DNA from: Pollenia angustigena
Lineage: Eukaryota > Arthropoda > Insecta > Diptera > Polleniidae
Direction of reading: 5' to 3'
DNA length: 64,000 nt
Assembly: GCA_930367215.1 (NCBI GenBank)
Contig: OV884058.1
Span: 215,306,208 to 215,370,207 of the forward strand
Shown here: positions 21,932 through 32,116 of the stretch, piece by piece
Position numbering within the stretch: position 1 is the stretch's first letter
How the letters are laid out: each line of letters begins with the position of its first letter
Notes under the pieces: model-generated
Seen by the model: the letters and a program-made list of their open reading frames with translations, nothing else
The model's database searches: none
What the model was told of the DNA's origin: nothing
Program-made: the position numbers and the translations under genes

Positions 21932-22972
21932 AGTAGTATATTTAGGATGGTCCTACGGCACTTTTTCCATACAAATTTGGGAGCATGGTATAACCCAGCA
22001 AACAATCACTTGTTCCATACACATTTGGGAGCATGGTATAACCCAGCAAACAATTTCATGTAAAAACTATCCTCTATATATCCCTATGTATCCCCTTCCT
22101 ATCTTGGAGGCGATATCGTAGTGAGCATTCGCTATCAAGATTTTATTTTCACCCTACAGTCGGTTGGTTAACTTAATAAGTTCATCGATTTGCAAGCTCC
22201 ACCACTTTTATTGTCTGTGTATGTTTGTGTGTGCGTAAATGTGACCGTCTGGCAACCCTATGCGGGCTCTTTGTTAGGTGTTCGTAAAGAGTAGGGTGTG
22301 TCTGTGTATGTTTGTGTGTGCGTAAATGTGACCGTCTGGCAACCCTATGCGGGCTCTTTGTTAGGTGTTCGTAAAGAGTAGGGTGTGCATGTGTGTAAAT
22401 GTAACCATCTGGCCACCCTATGCGGGGTCTTTGTCAGATGTTCGTAAAGAGTAGGGTGTGTGTATGTGTGTGTGTAAATGTGACCATCTGGCAACCCTAT
22501 GCGGGGTCTTTGTTGGATGTTCGTAAAGAGTAGGGTGTGTGTAGATACAACCATGTCGAATGGTCTTTTTTATGTAATATGAAACTTTTTTATTTTTCAA
22601 ATGAGTTGTACATACGTGACAAATTTAAGTTTCATAAAGTCTCAAAATTCTTGGAAATACAAAGAAATTTGAGTATTAGTTGAGCAGATGTGTAGGTGTT
22701 TAGAATTCTTAAAAAAACAAAACAAAAATAACTAAATAAATATTTTATAGAATCAGCTAATTGCTCCTTTTCATAATTATCTTTTTTATGTTATATAAAA
22801 CCTTTTTATTTTTTTCAAATGAATTCTACATTTATTCGTAATAAATTTATTTTATGTTTGTAATATGATTTCATAAAAAAAGAAACTATGTTTATGAATT
22901 AGAAAATAAAACAAATAGTTTGATATATGTATGTATGTATATGTATTTGTTTACATTTTATTAAAAATACAA
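21932..22972 (+). repeat. Polinton left terminal inverted repeat (~1,041 bp)
   Basis: It runs from AGTAGTAT to TTATTAAAAATACAA, matched inversely at 37890-39066. It contains a duplicated CATACA/AATTTGGGAGCATGG block near the tip and a 70-92-bp tandem array at about 22190-22545. Confidence 0.92.
22190..22545. repeat. Tandem repeats in left terminal repeat
   Basis: Four copies, spaced 70-92 bp, of a unit with GTAAATGTGACC, CTGGCAACCCTATGCGGG and TTCGTAAAGAGTAGGGTGTG. The same array occurs inverted at about 38450-38790. The reading frames across it are repeat artefacts. Confidence 0.9.
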
Positions 22973-23110
22973 GTAGGTGTTTAGAATTCTTAAAAAACTC
23001 AGAAAAATAACTTAATAAATATTTTATAAAGTCTGATGATTGTTCCTTTTCATAATTGTCTTGTTTATGTAATATGAAACCTATAAATAAAAACAATATT
23101 ATGTTATGTT
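22973..23110. repeat. Diverged duplicate of terminal-repeat DNA
   Basis: GTAGGTGTTTAGAATTCTTAA followed by an AATATTTTATA stretch repeats 22690-22800, just inside the terminal repeat. Non-coding. Confidence 0.65.
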
Positions 23111-23123
23111 GTGTTATTTTATT

Positions 23124-23435
23124 TTAAATTTTATTAGGAATTTTTTCAGATTTTACAGATTCAAAATTAAAAATACGTTTATAAAGATTAAAAAGCTTAA
23201 GTGTTAACAAATGTTGTTTATAAAGTGTTTGACATCGACAAATGTTAAAGGTTTGTGAATAAACATTTTCACAATAATATCTATGTATGATATTATTTAT
23301 ACATATAAATGGACTATTTACATAATTATAAATTCTTAATTCATCTATAAGTTTCATAAATAAATCCATATGTTCCTTATCAATCTGGTAACTATGTTTT
23401 GTCAATAATTCTTCCAATTCAGCTGATGATATCAT
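23124..23435 (-). CDS. Small Polinton ORF, unknown (103 aa)
   Basis: A 103-residue basic, Leu/Asn-rich protein with a short run of spaced Cys/His (CRCQ near the middle). I do not recognise it. It is the outermost of three same-strand small ORFs (23124, 23541, 24124) between the left terminal repeat and the repeats at 24610, all reading outwards towards the terminus. It has no predicted signal peptide and no strong hydrophobic segment. It may be a real accessory gene, since the frame is intact in an otherwise intact element, but coding is unproven. Confidence 0.5.
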   Translation of the reverse strand: MISSAELEELLTKHSYQIDKEHMDLFMKLIDELRIYNYVNSPFICINNIIHRYYCENVYSQTFNICRCQTLYKQHLLTLKLFNLYKRIFNFESVKSEKIPNKI

Positions 23436-23540
23436 TTTTGAGTTAAATCGTACTAGAGATGTACTCCGTTTAAAGACTTAAAATCAACTAAAAATAAAAT
23501 GATCAACTTCAAATGTTTTATTAATTAATTAGGTTTTTCT

Positions 23541-24068
23541 TTATTTTAAATATAAATTCACATAATTTCTTAATAAAATTACATTCTTTTCAGCACATAT
23601 TTGATTAAAATTAGTATGTTTCTTACAAATATTAATATTAGGATTATTTTTATATAAAGTCTTGATATTTGAACAATTCAAATAATCTAAATTAATTATA
23701 TATATGTCGATTTCTCCTCCAAGTAGCTCCTTTAACCATCTAACTTTTTCAAATCCTTTAACATATAAAACAGGGTGTTCTTCTTCTTTTTTTCTTTTTT
23801 TTATAGTTAATATTAAATATTCTATTAACTCTTTCAGTGTAGACTCTCCAGTATCCCAGTGTAGTCCATGCAAGTGATTATATAACCATTTATTTGTAAA
23901 TCTATCCTTATTACTTAATTCAGAATATTTTATTATTGATTCAATGTGAAAAGTTTGTTTTTCGATATCACTGATTGAAACACAGACTTCTTTAGCATGA
24001 AATTCATTATTGATGAAAAATCCTTGCACATCAACAACTATAAATTTATATTGTTGTTCCATTGTCAC
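23541..24068 (-). CDS. Polinton ORF of unknown function (175 aa)
   Basis: A 175-residue protein with an ordered alternation of hydrophobic strands and charged helices. It starts FIVVDVQGFF, has HAKEVCVSI at about 24-32 and LHGLHWDTGE near 68, and later VLYVKGFEKVRWLKELLGG. The D-x-Q-G-F near the N-terminus and K-E after it faintly recall the first motif of RNase H-fold exonucleases, but I cannot identify the remaining acidic residues and make no functional claim. It sits 54 nt upstream of the 24124 ORF's stop and reads the same way. It looks like a genuine folded domain, so I rate it above the two small neighbours. Confidence 0.65.
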   Translation of the reverse strand: MTMEQQYKFIVVDVQGFFINNEFHAKEVCVSISDIEKQTFHIESIIKYSELSNKDRFTNKWLYNHLHGLHWDTGESTLKELIEYLILTIKKRKKEEEHPVLYVKGFEKVRWLKELLGGEIDIYIINLDYLNCSNIKTLYKNNPNINICKKHTNFNQICAEKNVILLRNYVNLYLK

Positions 24069-24123
24069 CCCTTATAAAACTAATTTAAAGATAAATAAAA
24101 CATATTCTATTTATAGTTTTTAT

Positions 24124-24414
24124 TTATTTATTTTCAAATATGAATTTATAATAAGCTCCATCCACAACTTTTTTTAAATAAAAATTTCCAGATGATAAAT
24201 CGTCCATAACTTCCGCTGGTAGGTTTGTGTATTTCTCCGGTAGGAATATTATATGAGTTTCCAACTCTAACATTGTTTTCGGACCAAACTTTGTAGATTT
24301 TTTTAAACATTTTAAAATTTTAATTTTCTTGTTTATGGGGAGTTGCTTTAACGGCATTATTTCCTTTAAATACTTTTTGATGATATTGTTTAGATAATTC
24401 AATGTTTTATTCAT
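24124..24414 (-). CDS. Small Polinton ORF, unknown (96 aa)
   Basis: A 96-residue Lys/Leu-rich protein. The first half is basic and helical (YLNNIIKKYLKEIMPLKQLP), the second half has ETHIIFLPEKYTNLPAEVMDDL. Not recognised. It is the first of the three minus-strand ORFs if they share a promoter, whose region would be the AT-rich 24415-24600. Confidence 0.5.
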   Translation of the reverse strand: MNKTLNYLNNIIKKYLKEIMPLKQLPINKKIKILKCLKKSTKFGPKTMLELETHIIFLPEKYTNLPAEVMDDLSSGNFYLKKVVDGAYYKFIFENK

Positions 24415-24609
24415 TTTCTAAACTTTTTTTAGTTGGTTAGAGGAAAAAGTTTACTTATTTAATTAACAATTTTTCAAATACTACTGATGAAACTGTGTTT
24501 TTGTATCAGATATTTATACTATAATTTTATAGGTGAAGGGATTTTAGAAAATAATAGATGTAATGGTATAATTCTTTTTTTCATTAAATAGTTGTGGTTC
24601 TTGTTTATA

Positions 24610-24985
24610 TAAACATAGAATTCTTGGAAAAACAAAGAAATATGCGACATGCATGTGCAGGTTTTTTCGAATTCTTGGAAAAACAATGAAATATGAGACA
24701 TGAATGTGCAGCTGTTTAGAATTCTTGGAAAAATAATGAAATATGAAACATGAATGTGCAGCTGTTTAGAATTCTTGGAAAAATAATTAAATATGAGACA
24801 AGAATGTGCAGCTGTTTAGAATTCTTCGAAAAACAAAGACATATGAGACATGCATGTGCAGGTTTTTCGAATTCTTGGAAAAATAATGAAATATGAGACA
24901 TGCATGTGCAGGTTTTTCGAATTCTTGGAAAAATAATGAAATATGAGACATGAATGTGCAGCTGTTTAAAATTCTTGGAAAAAAA
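24610..24985. repeat. ~50-bp tandem repeats
   Basis: Seven to eight copies of a unit with GAATTCTTGGAAAAA, ATGAAATATGAGACATG and TGTGCAGCTG. It lies between the minus-strand small ORFs and pPolB; further copies are scattered at 25310-25500. Minus-strand reading frames across it are periodicity artefacts. Confidence 0.9.
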
Positions 24986-25560
24986 CAAAGAAACCGCTGA
25001 TGCTGCAGTTTTTGATTATATTAAATAAAATACAGTCAAATCCCGATAAATTACCCCCCGAAAAATCATAATTCCCGATAATTCGTAAGAAATGACCGGT
25101 CCCTTGCGATTAAGAATTATCGAGATTCTACTGTAATGCAAAACTTTAAAATAAAAAAAAAATAAAAATAACAAAATAAATATTTTAAAGATTCTGCTGA
25201 TTGCTGCTTTTCATATAATATGAAACCTTTTAATTTTTCGAATGAATTCTAAATATGTACGTGACAAATTTAAATTTCATAAAGTTTTTTTTTTGAATGA
25301 GTCCTCATCTCAAAATTCTTGGAAAAAACAATTAAATATGAGTCATGCAAGTGCAGCTGTTTAGAATTCTTAGAAAAACAAAGAAACCGCTCTTGATGCG
25401 GTTTTTGATTAGGACTGTAGTCTCAAAATTCTTGGAAAAGACAATGAAATAGGAGTCATGCATGTGCAGATGTTTATAATTCTTGGAAAAACAAAGAAAC
25501 CGCTGATGTTGCGGTTTTTGATTATATGAACTTATGTGAAACTTGCCCCTTACTAATTAC
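24986..25560. repeat. pPolB upstream region with repeated hairpins
   Basis: Three copies of a small stem-loop followed by a T run: near 24992, 25387 (AACCGCTCTTGATGCGGTTT) and 25498 (AACCGCTGATGTTGCGGTTT). Each is next to a GAATTCTTGGAAAA repeat copy. No gene is seen. Confidence 0.65.
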
Positions 25561-25663
25561 TCCCCTAATTAACAATTTATGATATAAATATGTCTACTTC
25601 TGGAACACAGAACCATTCTTGTTCTGATAGTTAAATCATTGTGTTCTTTAATAAAAAAGTGAA

Positions 25664-28600
25664 ATGGCTGGCGGTTTTATTTGTGAGTTTTGTGATAAAG
25701 TATTCACTTTGAATAGAAATTTAAGAAGACATGTTCGATTGCATCATGATGGACCATCATCATCGTTTAAATGCCAAACATGTAATTTACATTTTTCGGA
25801 TCGTAAGGAATGGCACCGACACTCACATTCTAATACAAAAGGTGACGGTAATGATGAAGAAACAAATATTTACTGTAAAGGTTGTGAAAAAGATATAAAA
25901 AAAACAAATTGGCATTATCATATAAGGTCAAGTGCACATAAATTTAACTGTGTTGAAAAAGCAGATAATAATAGTGATATTAAATGCATAAAATCATCTT
26001 TTAACAATAGAATTGTCACATTTTTAATTGAAAACAACAATAAAAATAATTTAATACCTGAAAAATTTTTAACGGAAATAAGAGAGAAATTAATAAAATT
26101 ATTAACAGACACCATGCAAAAACACGGAAACATAAAATTTAATATGGAACTGTATGGTGAATATGTGCTGATTAAGGAAGGTGAAGATTCTTGCATGGTG
26201 GATATAAAATCCCATCAGACTAAAATGAACATTCTTACTATGCTTTCAACAAGAGATGATATCCTAAATGTTTTCAACGAACAATGTAATATTATAATAA
26301 AAAAGATGAGCGAATTTCAGGAGCGTGATAGTGGCTGGGCATTAATTGAAATAACACGTTTGGAGATGAACATAAATCAATATAAGTGTATCAAAGGATC
26401 ACAATACCTTCCTTTGCCAGCAAAAATAATGCAGAAAAAAGCATGTGTCAACGTACAAAATAGAGACGAGTACTGCTTCAAGTGGGCTATAATATCAGCA
26501 CTATACCCAGTCGATCCTGATTATACAAAGAGATGTTCATCGTATAAAATAAATAATATTGAAGATGACATCATTTTGCTGAATAATGGAATCAAATTAA
26601 ATTTCACCAACTTAAATTTCCCTCTTCCGATTAATCAAATAAAAGATTTCGAGATTATGAATCCTGAAATAAGCGTGAATGTGTTTGGACTAGAAGATGA
26701 TGTTGTAGTGGGACCATACTACTTCACCAAAGAAGAAAAGTCCAAACACATCAACTTAATGCTGATAGAGGATGGAGAAAGATTCCATTACGTATGGATC
26801 AAAAATATTTCAAAGTAGGTTCACAATATTTATATTCTATTTATATATGAATATATTATATTAATTTAAATCATTTTCTTTTTTCCTATTAATTACAGAT
26901 TGATACGTAGTCAACTGACGAAACGGCAGAATCAAGTATACATCTGCAATACATGCTTAATCCATTTTCGTACAGAGACGTCGTTAATTAAACATAAAGA
27001 GGAATGTAATAAAATGGTTACAAGGATGCCTAGTATAGATAAAAGTAAGCTTAGTTTTAAAAATTTTAAAAAGCAAATGGATGTGCCTTTTGTTGTATAC
27101 GCTGATTTTGAATGTATTCTGGAAACAGTAAACATTCAAAATTCTAAGAACGTAAAATCAACACAAAAGCATATTCCATTTGCTTATAGTTATTTTATTA
27201 AATGTTCGTATAACTCAGACTTAGATATTTTTAAAATTTATACTGGAACTGATGCGCCACAACATTTTTTTAAAACTTTAGTTGACGACATTTTAGCTAT
27301 TTACACTAGTCATCTAAGTGTTATTAAACCAATGAATTCCTTAACACCCCTGCAACAGATACAACATTATGAAAGCAAGACTTGTTATATTTGTACGAAA
27401 TCTTTATCTAATGAAGATAAAGTAGCTGACCATTGTCATCTAACTGGTCAATATAGGGGTGCTGCTCATAATCAATGTAATTTAGAATATCAAATTGCAA
27501 ATTTCATCCCTATATTCTTTCATAATCTTTCGGCATATGATTGCCACCTGTTTGTTAGAGAGCTTTCAACAATTGAAGGCGATATAAATATTATACCTTT
27601 AAATAAGGAGCTTTATGTGTCTATATCAAAAAGAATTTCTGTAAATGAAAAAGATACAATTGAGTTACGTTTTCTCGATTCATTTAGGTTTATGCCATCG
27701 AGTATAGCAAAATTAGCAAGTTATTTGTCCGACAGTGATTTAACGGTAGTAAAATCAAGCTATCCAAATGATGAAGAATTTAATTTAATGAAACGTAAGG
27801 GTGTCTTTCCGTATGATTATTTAGATTCGATGAATCGTCTTGAAGAAATTCAATTACCACCTCGGTCAATATTTTTCAATAAATTAAATAATGAGTCGTG
27901 TAGTGTGGAGGATTATGAACATGCACAAAAAGTATGGAAAACATTTAAATGTAGAACATTAAAAGATTATCTACTTTTATATTTAAAAGTAGATATTCTT
28001 TTACTTTGCGATATATTTGAAAATTTCCGTAAAGTTTGTGCAAACATTTATAATTTAGATCCATGTCAATATTATACTACCCCAGGTTTATCCTGGGATG
28101 CAATGTTGAAAACAACTGCAATAGAATTGGAGTTGTTGACTGATATTAATATATATAATTTTGTCCTTCGGGGCATTAGGGGAGGTATTGTTCAATGTTC
28201 TAATCGACATTCAATTGCTAATAATAAATATATTAGTAATTATGATTCTAACAAAGAATCAAACTACGTAATATATTTAGATGTTAATAACTTGTATGGC
28301 TATGCAATGTCACAATACCTCCCCTATAAAAATTTTAAATGGGTTGAAAATTATAACCATTTCAACGTTAATAATATAGCTGAAGATTCTCCATTAGGAT
28401 ATATATTAGAGGTAGATCTAGAATATCCATCTACATTACACGACTATCATAATGATTTACCATTTTGTGCTGAGAATAAAAAAATTGAAACCATGAAACA
28501 AAAGAAACTAATAACTGATTTAAATTGTAAAACTAATTACATAATGCATTATCGAAATCTTCAGCAATGTATTCAACATGGTTTAGTTTTAAAGAAAATA

Positions 28601-29563
28601 CATAGAATTCTTCAATTTGACCAATCAAATTGGTTACAAAAATATATTGATTTAAATAACCATCACAGAACACTAGCAAAAAATTCATTTGAACAAAATT
28701 TTTTTAAATTGTTGAATAATGCAGTATACGGGAAAACTATGGAAAATGTTGATAAGAGGAAAGACATTAAAATAGTATGTCAATGGGAGAATAGAGGTAA
28801 ACGTTTAGGAGCCCGTGCTCTTATAGCTAAACCCAATTTCCATAGTTCACTTCAAATTCATGAAGATATGCATGCTATCCAAATGAGTAGAATTAAAACT
28901 GAATACAACAAACCTATTTATGTTGGATTTGCAGTATTAGAAATATCCAAATTTAAAATGTACAGTTTTCATTATGATTACATAAAGCCTAAATATCGTG
29001 AAAACATTAAACTCAATTATATGGATACTGATTCCTTTATTTACGACATTAAAACAGATGATCTATACAGAGATATTAAAAATGACATAAATACTCATTT
29101 TGATACATCTGCATATCCGATAGATAATGTCTACAATATCCCACTTCTTAATAAAAAAGTTTTAGGGATGATGAAGGATGAGTGTAATGGTAAAATTATT
29201 AAGGAATTCATTGGGTTAAGAGCTAAAATGTACTCAGTGAAAATTGATAGAGAAGATAAGGAAATTAAAAGAATTAAGGGCGTTAAGCAATGTGTAACTA
29301 GTAAATTAAGTATAAATGACTTTAGAAAATGTCTTTTAGATAAAAAATTATATTATAATTCAATGTATATATTTAGATCTAAGATACATCAAATTTATAC
29401 TCAAAATATAAGAAAACTAACATTAAGTTATTTAGATGATAAGAGATTTATTAGAGATAATGGCGTTGATACTTTTGCATGGGGTCATTATAGAATAAAT
29501 AACTATTATGAACTTATGGAAGAGGATGATGACATTCTTCTCAATGTAAATATAGATTTTTAA
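25664..29563 (+). CDS. Protein-primed family B DNA polymerase (pPolB), two exons
   Basis: Exons 25664-26814 and 26899-29563 (GT-AG intron of 84 nt) give 1,271 residues; splicing rejoins the frame at a Lys codon. Order: two C2H2 fingers (about 6-55) and a third Cys/His cluster; a Cys-protease-like segment beginning NRDEYCFKWAIISAL; another C2H2 finger (about 398-420); exonuclease motif I D453-x-E455 in YADFE, motif II in HNLSAYD, motif III in YLKVD; an inserted HNH-type zinc domain (from C546, motif DHCHLTGQYRGAAHNQCN); then polymerase motif A (D845 in DVNNLYG), motif B (NNAVYG, to G995) and motif C Y1091-M-D-T-D-S. All catalytic residues are present. It would replicate the element from its terminal repeats using a protein primer. 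It converges on the protease gene. Confidence 0.95.
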
Positions 29564-29643
29564 TTAATTTTAAGTTTTTATATGATTAGAAAAATTGTAA
29601 TATAAAAAAAATTATGAAAAAAGAAAACGTTAAAATGTTGTTT

Positions 29644-30030
29644 TTATTTCAAACCATATTTATTGAATAAAAATTTTAAACATAAATGGCCACAATTAAA
29701 TGTATTGAATTTTTGTTTTTGTTCGTAATTATATTCGATGGGCAATTTTAAATAGTTGATGATTTCAAGTGGTGGTTGCAAGTTTCCAAAGCTGTCAAAG
29801 TATTCTTTATAATTGTGATTTTTATAATATGCTACCCAGTGTGTCCCAGGACCTTTTATATCATCCAGATTAACAATTCCACATTCATTCTTTAAGGCTT
29901 TTTTAGGTAAAGAATTACGCATAAAAACACCTCTAAAATGTTTTAGTTTTCTTCCATATTTATTTAAATCTACATCTGTTAACGCTCGACTGGGTAGATT
30001 ACTTAAAAGTTTTTTGAAGCTGATGTACAA
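29644..30030 (-). CDS. Adenovirus-type maturation cysteine protease (PRO)
   Basis: 128 residues, a compact C5-family protease. Catalytic set: H64 in GTHWVAYY, D79 in YFDSFG, oxyanion Gln106 and nucleophile C113 in NTFNCGHLC. In adenoviruses and Polintons the enzyme trims capsid and core precursors in the virion. It overlaps by 28 nt the end of the PLA2/pX-like gene on the same strand in another frame, which fits a two-gene transcript of virion proteins. Its start is inside the upstream gene's last codons; no earlier in-frame Met is available without deeper overlap. Confidence 0.92.
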   Translation of the reverse strand: MYISFKKLLSNLPSRALTDVDLNKYGRKLKHFRGVFMRNSLPKKALKNECGIVNLDDIKGPGTHWVAYYKNHNYKEYFDSFGNLQPPLEIINYLKLPIEYNYEQKQKFNTFNCGHLCLKFLFNKYGLK

Positions 30031-30848
30031 TAAAGTCCATAACCAGATTTATATGGTTTAAGATATAAACCTTTTCCCATAGCAATTGATTCCATATATT
30101 TATTGTGACGTGTTGCTTCTGCCAATTGTTCTTTTCCATTCTTTATATCATTAACAGCTTTAGCTATTGCTGATCCACCTGTAGCTAAACTTCCAAGAGC
30201 TGACAAGGCTGTTAAAACTGGAATCAATGGCAGAAATCCACCAACTTTAGGCACTGGAATAACTCTTGGTATACTTATATCAGCTTTCTTTTTTCTTTTA
30301 AAATCAGAGCGAACTGCTTTTTGTGCAATTAAAACAGCATCATTTATATTGGTAGGTTTCTCCTTTCTCAATAGTTTTAGAGTATTTTTAACAGTGCTAG
30401 AGAATAATTTCTTACTACACACTCTTTTCTTTCCACCTTTTCCTTTTTTTGATATTCGATCTGTATTATTCTTCATACCTAATCCAAATTTTACTTTTGC
30501 CTTCATAGCGTTCGTAACAAACCAAGCGTTAGCTTTTTCTTTTAAATTACTTTCTTTAGATTTAACTCGTTGCCAAGCCTTTTCAGCTAATATCTGATCA
30601 GCTTTATGTCTTTTAGTTATATCGTCAGTTTCTGAATATGCAATATCGTGCTCTCTGCAAGCAGCATCTAATAAATTTATTCCTTTATCTCCTCTTGCTA
30701 ATCGTTCTTTAAGTTTTGTACCCGGTCCGCAAAACTGATATCCAGGTAAATGTAATTCAATTGGTAATTTGTTAATTAAGTTGTTGACTACTCCACGTCC
30801 AATTTTAAACTGATTAGTGTTGTGTATATTGTTATATCTTATAACCAT
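30003..30848 (-). CDS. PLA2-domain / pX-like virion protein
   Basis: 281 residues. At 33-72 is a parvovirus-VP1-type phospholipase A2 signature: calcium loop LPGYQFCGPGT and the catalytic pair H67-D68 in ACREHDIAY. A Lys/Arg-rich middle (about 100-195) could bind DNA. A hydrophobic stretch (GGFLPLIPVLTALSALGSL, about 207-225) followed by GGSAIAKAVND recalls the adenovirus pX-like core peptide of polintoviruses. Its likely role is a minor virion protein that breaches membranes during entry and condenses DNA; this is inferred from families. Encoded just upstream of the protease on the same strand, and divergent from the ATPase gene. Confidence 0.85.
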   Translation of the reverse strand: MVIRYNNIHNTNQFKIGRGVVNNLINKLPIELHLPGYQFCGPGTKLKERLARGDKGINLLDAACREHDIAYSETDDITKRHKADQILAEKAWQRVKSKESNLKEKANAWFVTNAMKAKVKFGLGMKNNTDRISKKGKGGKKRVCSKKLFSSTVKNTLKLLRKEKPTNINDAVLIAQKAVRSDFKRKKKADISIPRVIPVPKVGGFLPLIPVLTALSALGSLATGGSAIAKAVNDIKNGKEQLAEATRHNKYMESIAMGKGLYLKPYKSGYGLYCTSASKNF

Positions 30849-30939
30849 TTTATATGTTCAGCGCTTAAAATTGTAATAATTATCTTTTTTGTAAAACATT
30901 ACTTTTATAGTTAATTATTTTATTACTCGTCAATATGTG

Positions 30940-31050
30940 AATAGTTAAACAGATCGAAAACAGATATAAAACAGATCAGAAGCATATATAAAGCAGATCG
31001 AAAACAGATATAAAACAGATCAGAAGCAGATATAAAGCAGAGCACAGCAA
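30940..31050. promoter_or_regulatory. TATAAA-bearing minisatellite upstream of the ATPase gene
   Basis: About 8-10 short units of the type AAAACAGATATA, GAAGCAGATATA or AAAGCAGATCGA, several containing TATAAA, end at the ATPase start codon. The region lies between two divergent genes, so it could serve both. The promoter role is inferred. Confidence 0.55.
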
Positions 31051-31051
31051 T

Positions 31052-31738
31052 ATGCGAATAGTTAAACAAACGAAACAAATTGTTATTAGAAATGCTGATG
31101 TTGAAAAAGAAAAAAAATCTAAAATTGTACATAGCACACTATTACCAAACACAATAAGAGCGTTAATTGTTGGACCATCAAACTGTGGTAAGACTAATGT
31201 AATGATTAGTCTTATAGAAAGTCCTAATGGTCTTTGTTTCAAAAACATATACATATATTCTAAATCCTTATATCAACCGAAATATTGTTATTTAAGAAAA
31301 CTTATTAAACCCATAAAAGATATAAATCTATTTACATTCTCGGAAAATGAAAAAGTTTTAAGTCCAGCTAAAGCAAATCCACACTCTATAATAATATTCG
31401 ATGATGTTATTTGTGGTAAACAAGACACTGTAAGAGATTACTTTTGTATGGGTAGACATAAACATATAGATTGTTTCTATTTATGTCAAACATATACAAA
31501 AATTCCTAAACATTTGATACGTGATAATGCAAATATGATTATAATATTTAAACAAGATGAAATGAATTTAAAGCATATATATAATGATCATGTTATCGGT
31601 GATATGTCATTTAAACAGTTTATAACAATTTGTAAGGAATGTTGGAAAGATAATTATGGTTTTGTTGTTGTCAGTAAGGACGATCCAATTAATGGCGGTC
31701 GTTATAGGAAGGGATTTAATAATTTTATTCAATTATAA
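31052..31738 (+). CDS. FtsK/HerA-type genome-packaging ATPase
   Basis: 228 residues, a typical size for the Polinton A32-like ATPase. Walker A is GPSNCGKT at 41-48 and Walker B is SIIIFDD at 112-118. A downstream FYLCQTY segment supplies the sensor-like polar residues and RDNANMIIIFKQ the arginine-finger region. It would pump the element's DNA into preformed capsids. It is flanked upstream by a minisatellite and downstream by a longer array of the same motif. No lesion. Confidence 0.95.
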   Translation: MRIVKQTKQIVIRNADVEKEKKSKIVHSTLLPNTIRALIVGPSNCGKTNVMISLIESPNGLCFKNIYIYSKSLYQPKYCYLRKLIKPIKDINLFTFSENEKVLSPAKANPHSIIIFDDVICGKQDTVRDYFCMGRHKHIDCFYLCQTYTKIPKHLIRDNANMIIIFKQDEMNLKHIYNDHVIGDMSFKQFITICKECWKDNYGFVVVSKDDPINGGRYRKGFNNFIQL

Positions 31739-31741
31739 GTA

Positions 31742-32094
31742 AGATTTTATATAAAACAGATCAAAAGCAGATCAAAAGCTGATCGAAAGCAGATCAAAAG
31801 CAGATGTAAAGCAGATCGAAAGCAGATCAAAAGCAGATATAAAGCAGGTCAAAAGCAGATATAAAGCAGATCAAAAGCAGATATAAAGCAGATCAAAAGC
31901 AGATATAAAGCAGATCAAAAGCAGATCAAAAGCAGATCAAAAGCAGATATAAAGCAGATATAAAGCAGATCAAAAGCAGATATAAAGCAGATCAAAAGCA
32001 GATATAAAGCAGATCAAAAGCAGATATAAAGCAGATATAAAGCAGATCAAAAGCAGATATAAAGCAGATCAAAAGCAGATATAAAGCAGATCGT
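31742..32094. repeat. 12/24-bp minisatellite with repeated TATAAA
   Basis: About 29 units of AAAGCAGATATA or AAAGCAGATCAA, mostly alternating; around a dozen contain TATAAA. It fills the gap between the ATPase and the DUF8207-like gene, ending about 22 nt before the latter's ATG. It could act as a clustered promoter. Confidence 0.92.
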
Positions 32095-32116
32095 TTATAA
32101 TTTAAAATACAAACAC

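Noticed and set aside
22345..22600. His/Thr/Tyr-rich ORFs in the Polinton terminal repeats (also 38398-38816)
   Set aside because: They read through tandem units in both repeats; no conserved domain.
24519..24988. Minus-strand ORFs with repeated SLFFQEF phrases
   Set aside because: Direct translation of the 50-bp repeat array.
31742..32094. CRISPR array
   Set aside because: Units are 12-24 bp and contiguous, with no unique spacers and no cas genes; it is a minisatellite in a eukaryotic element.
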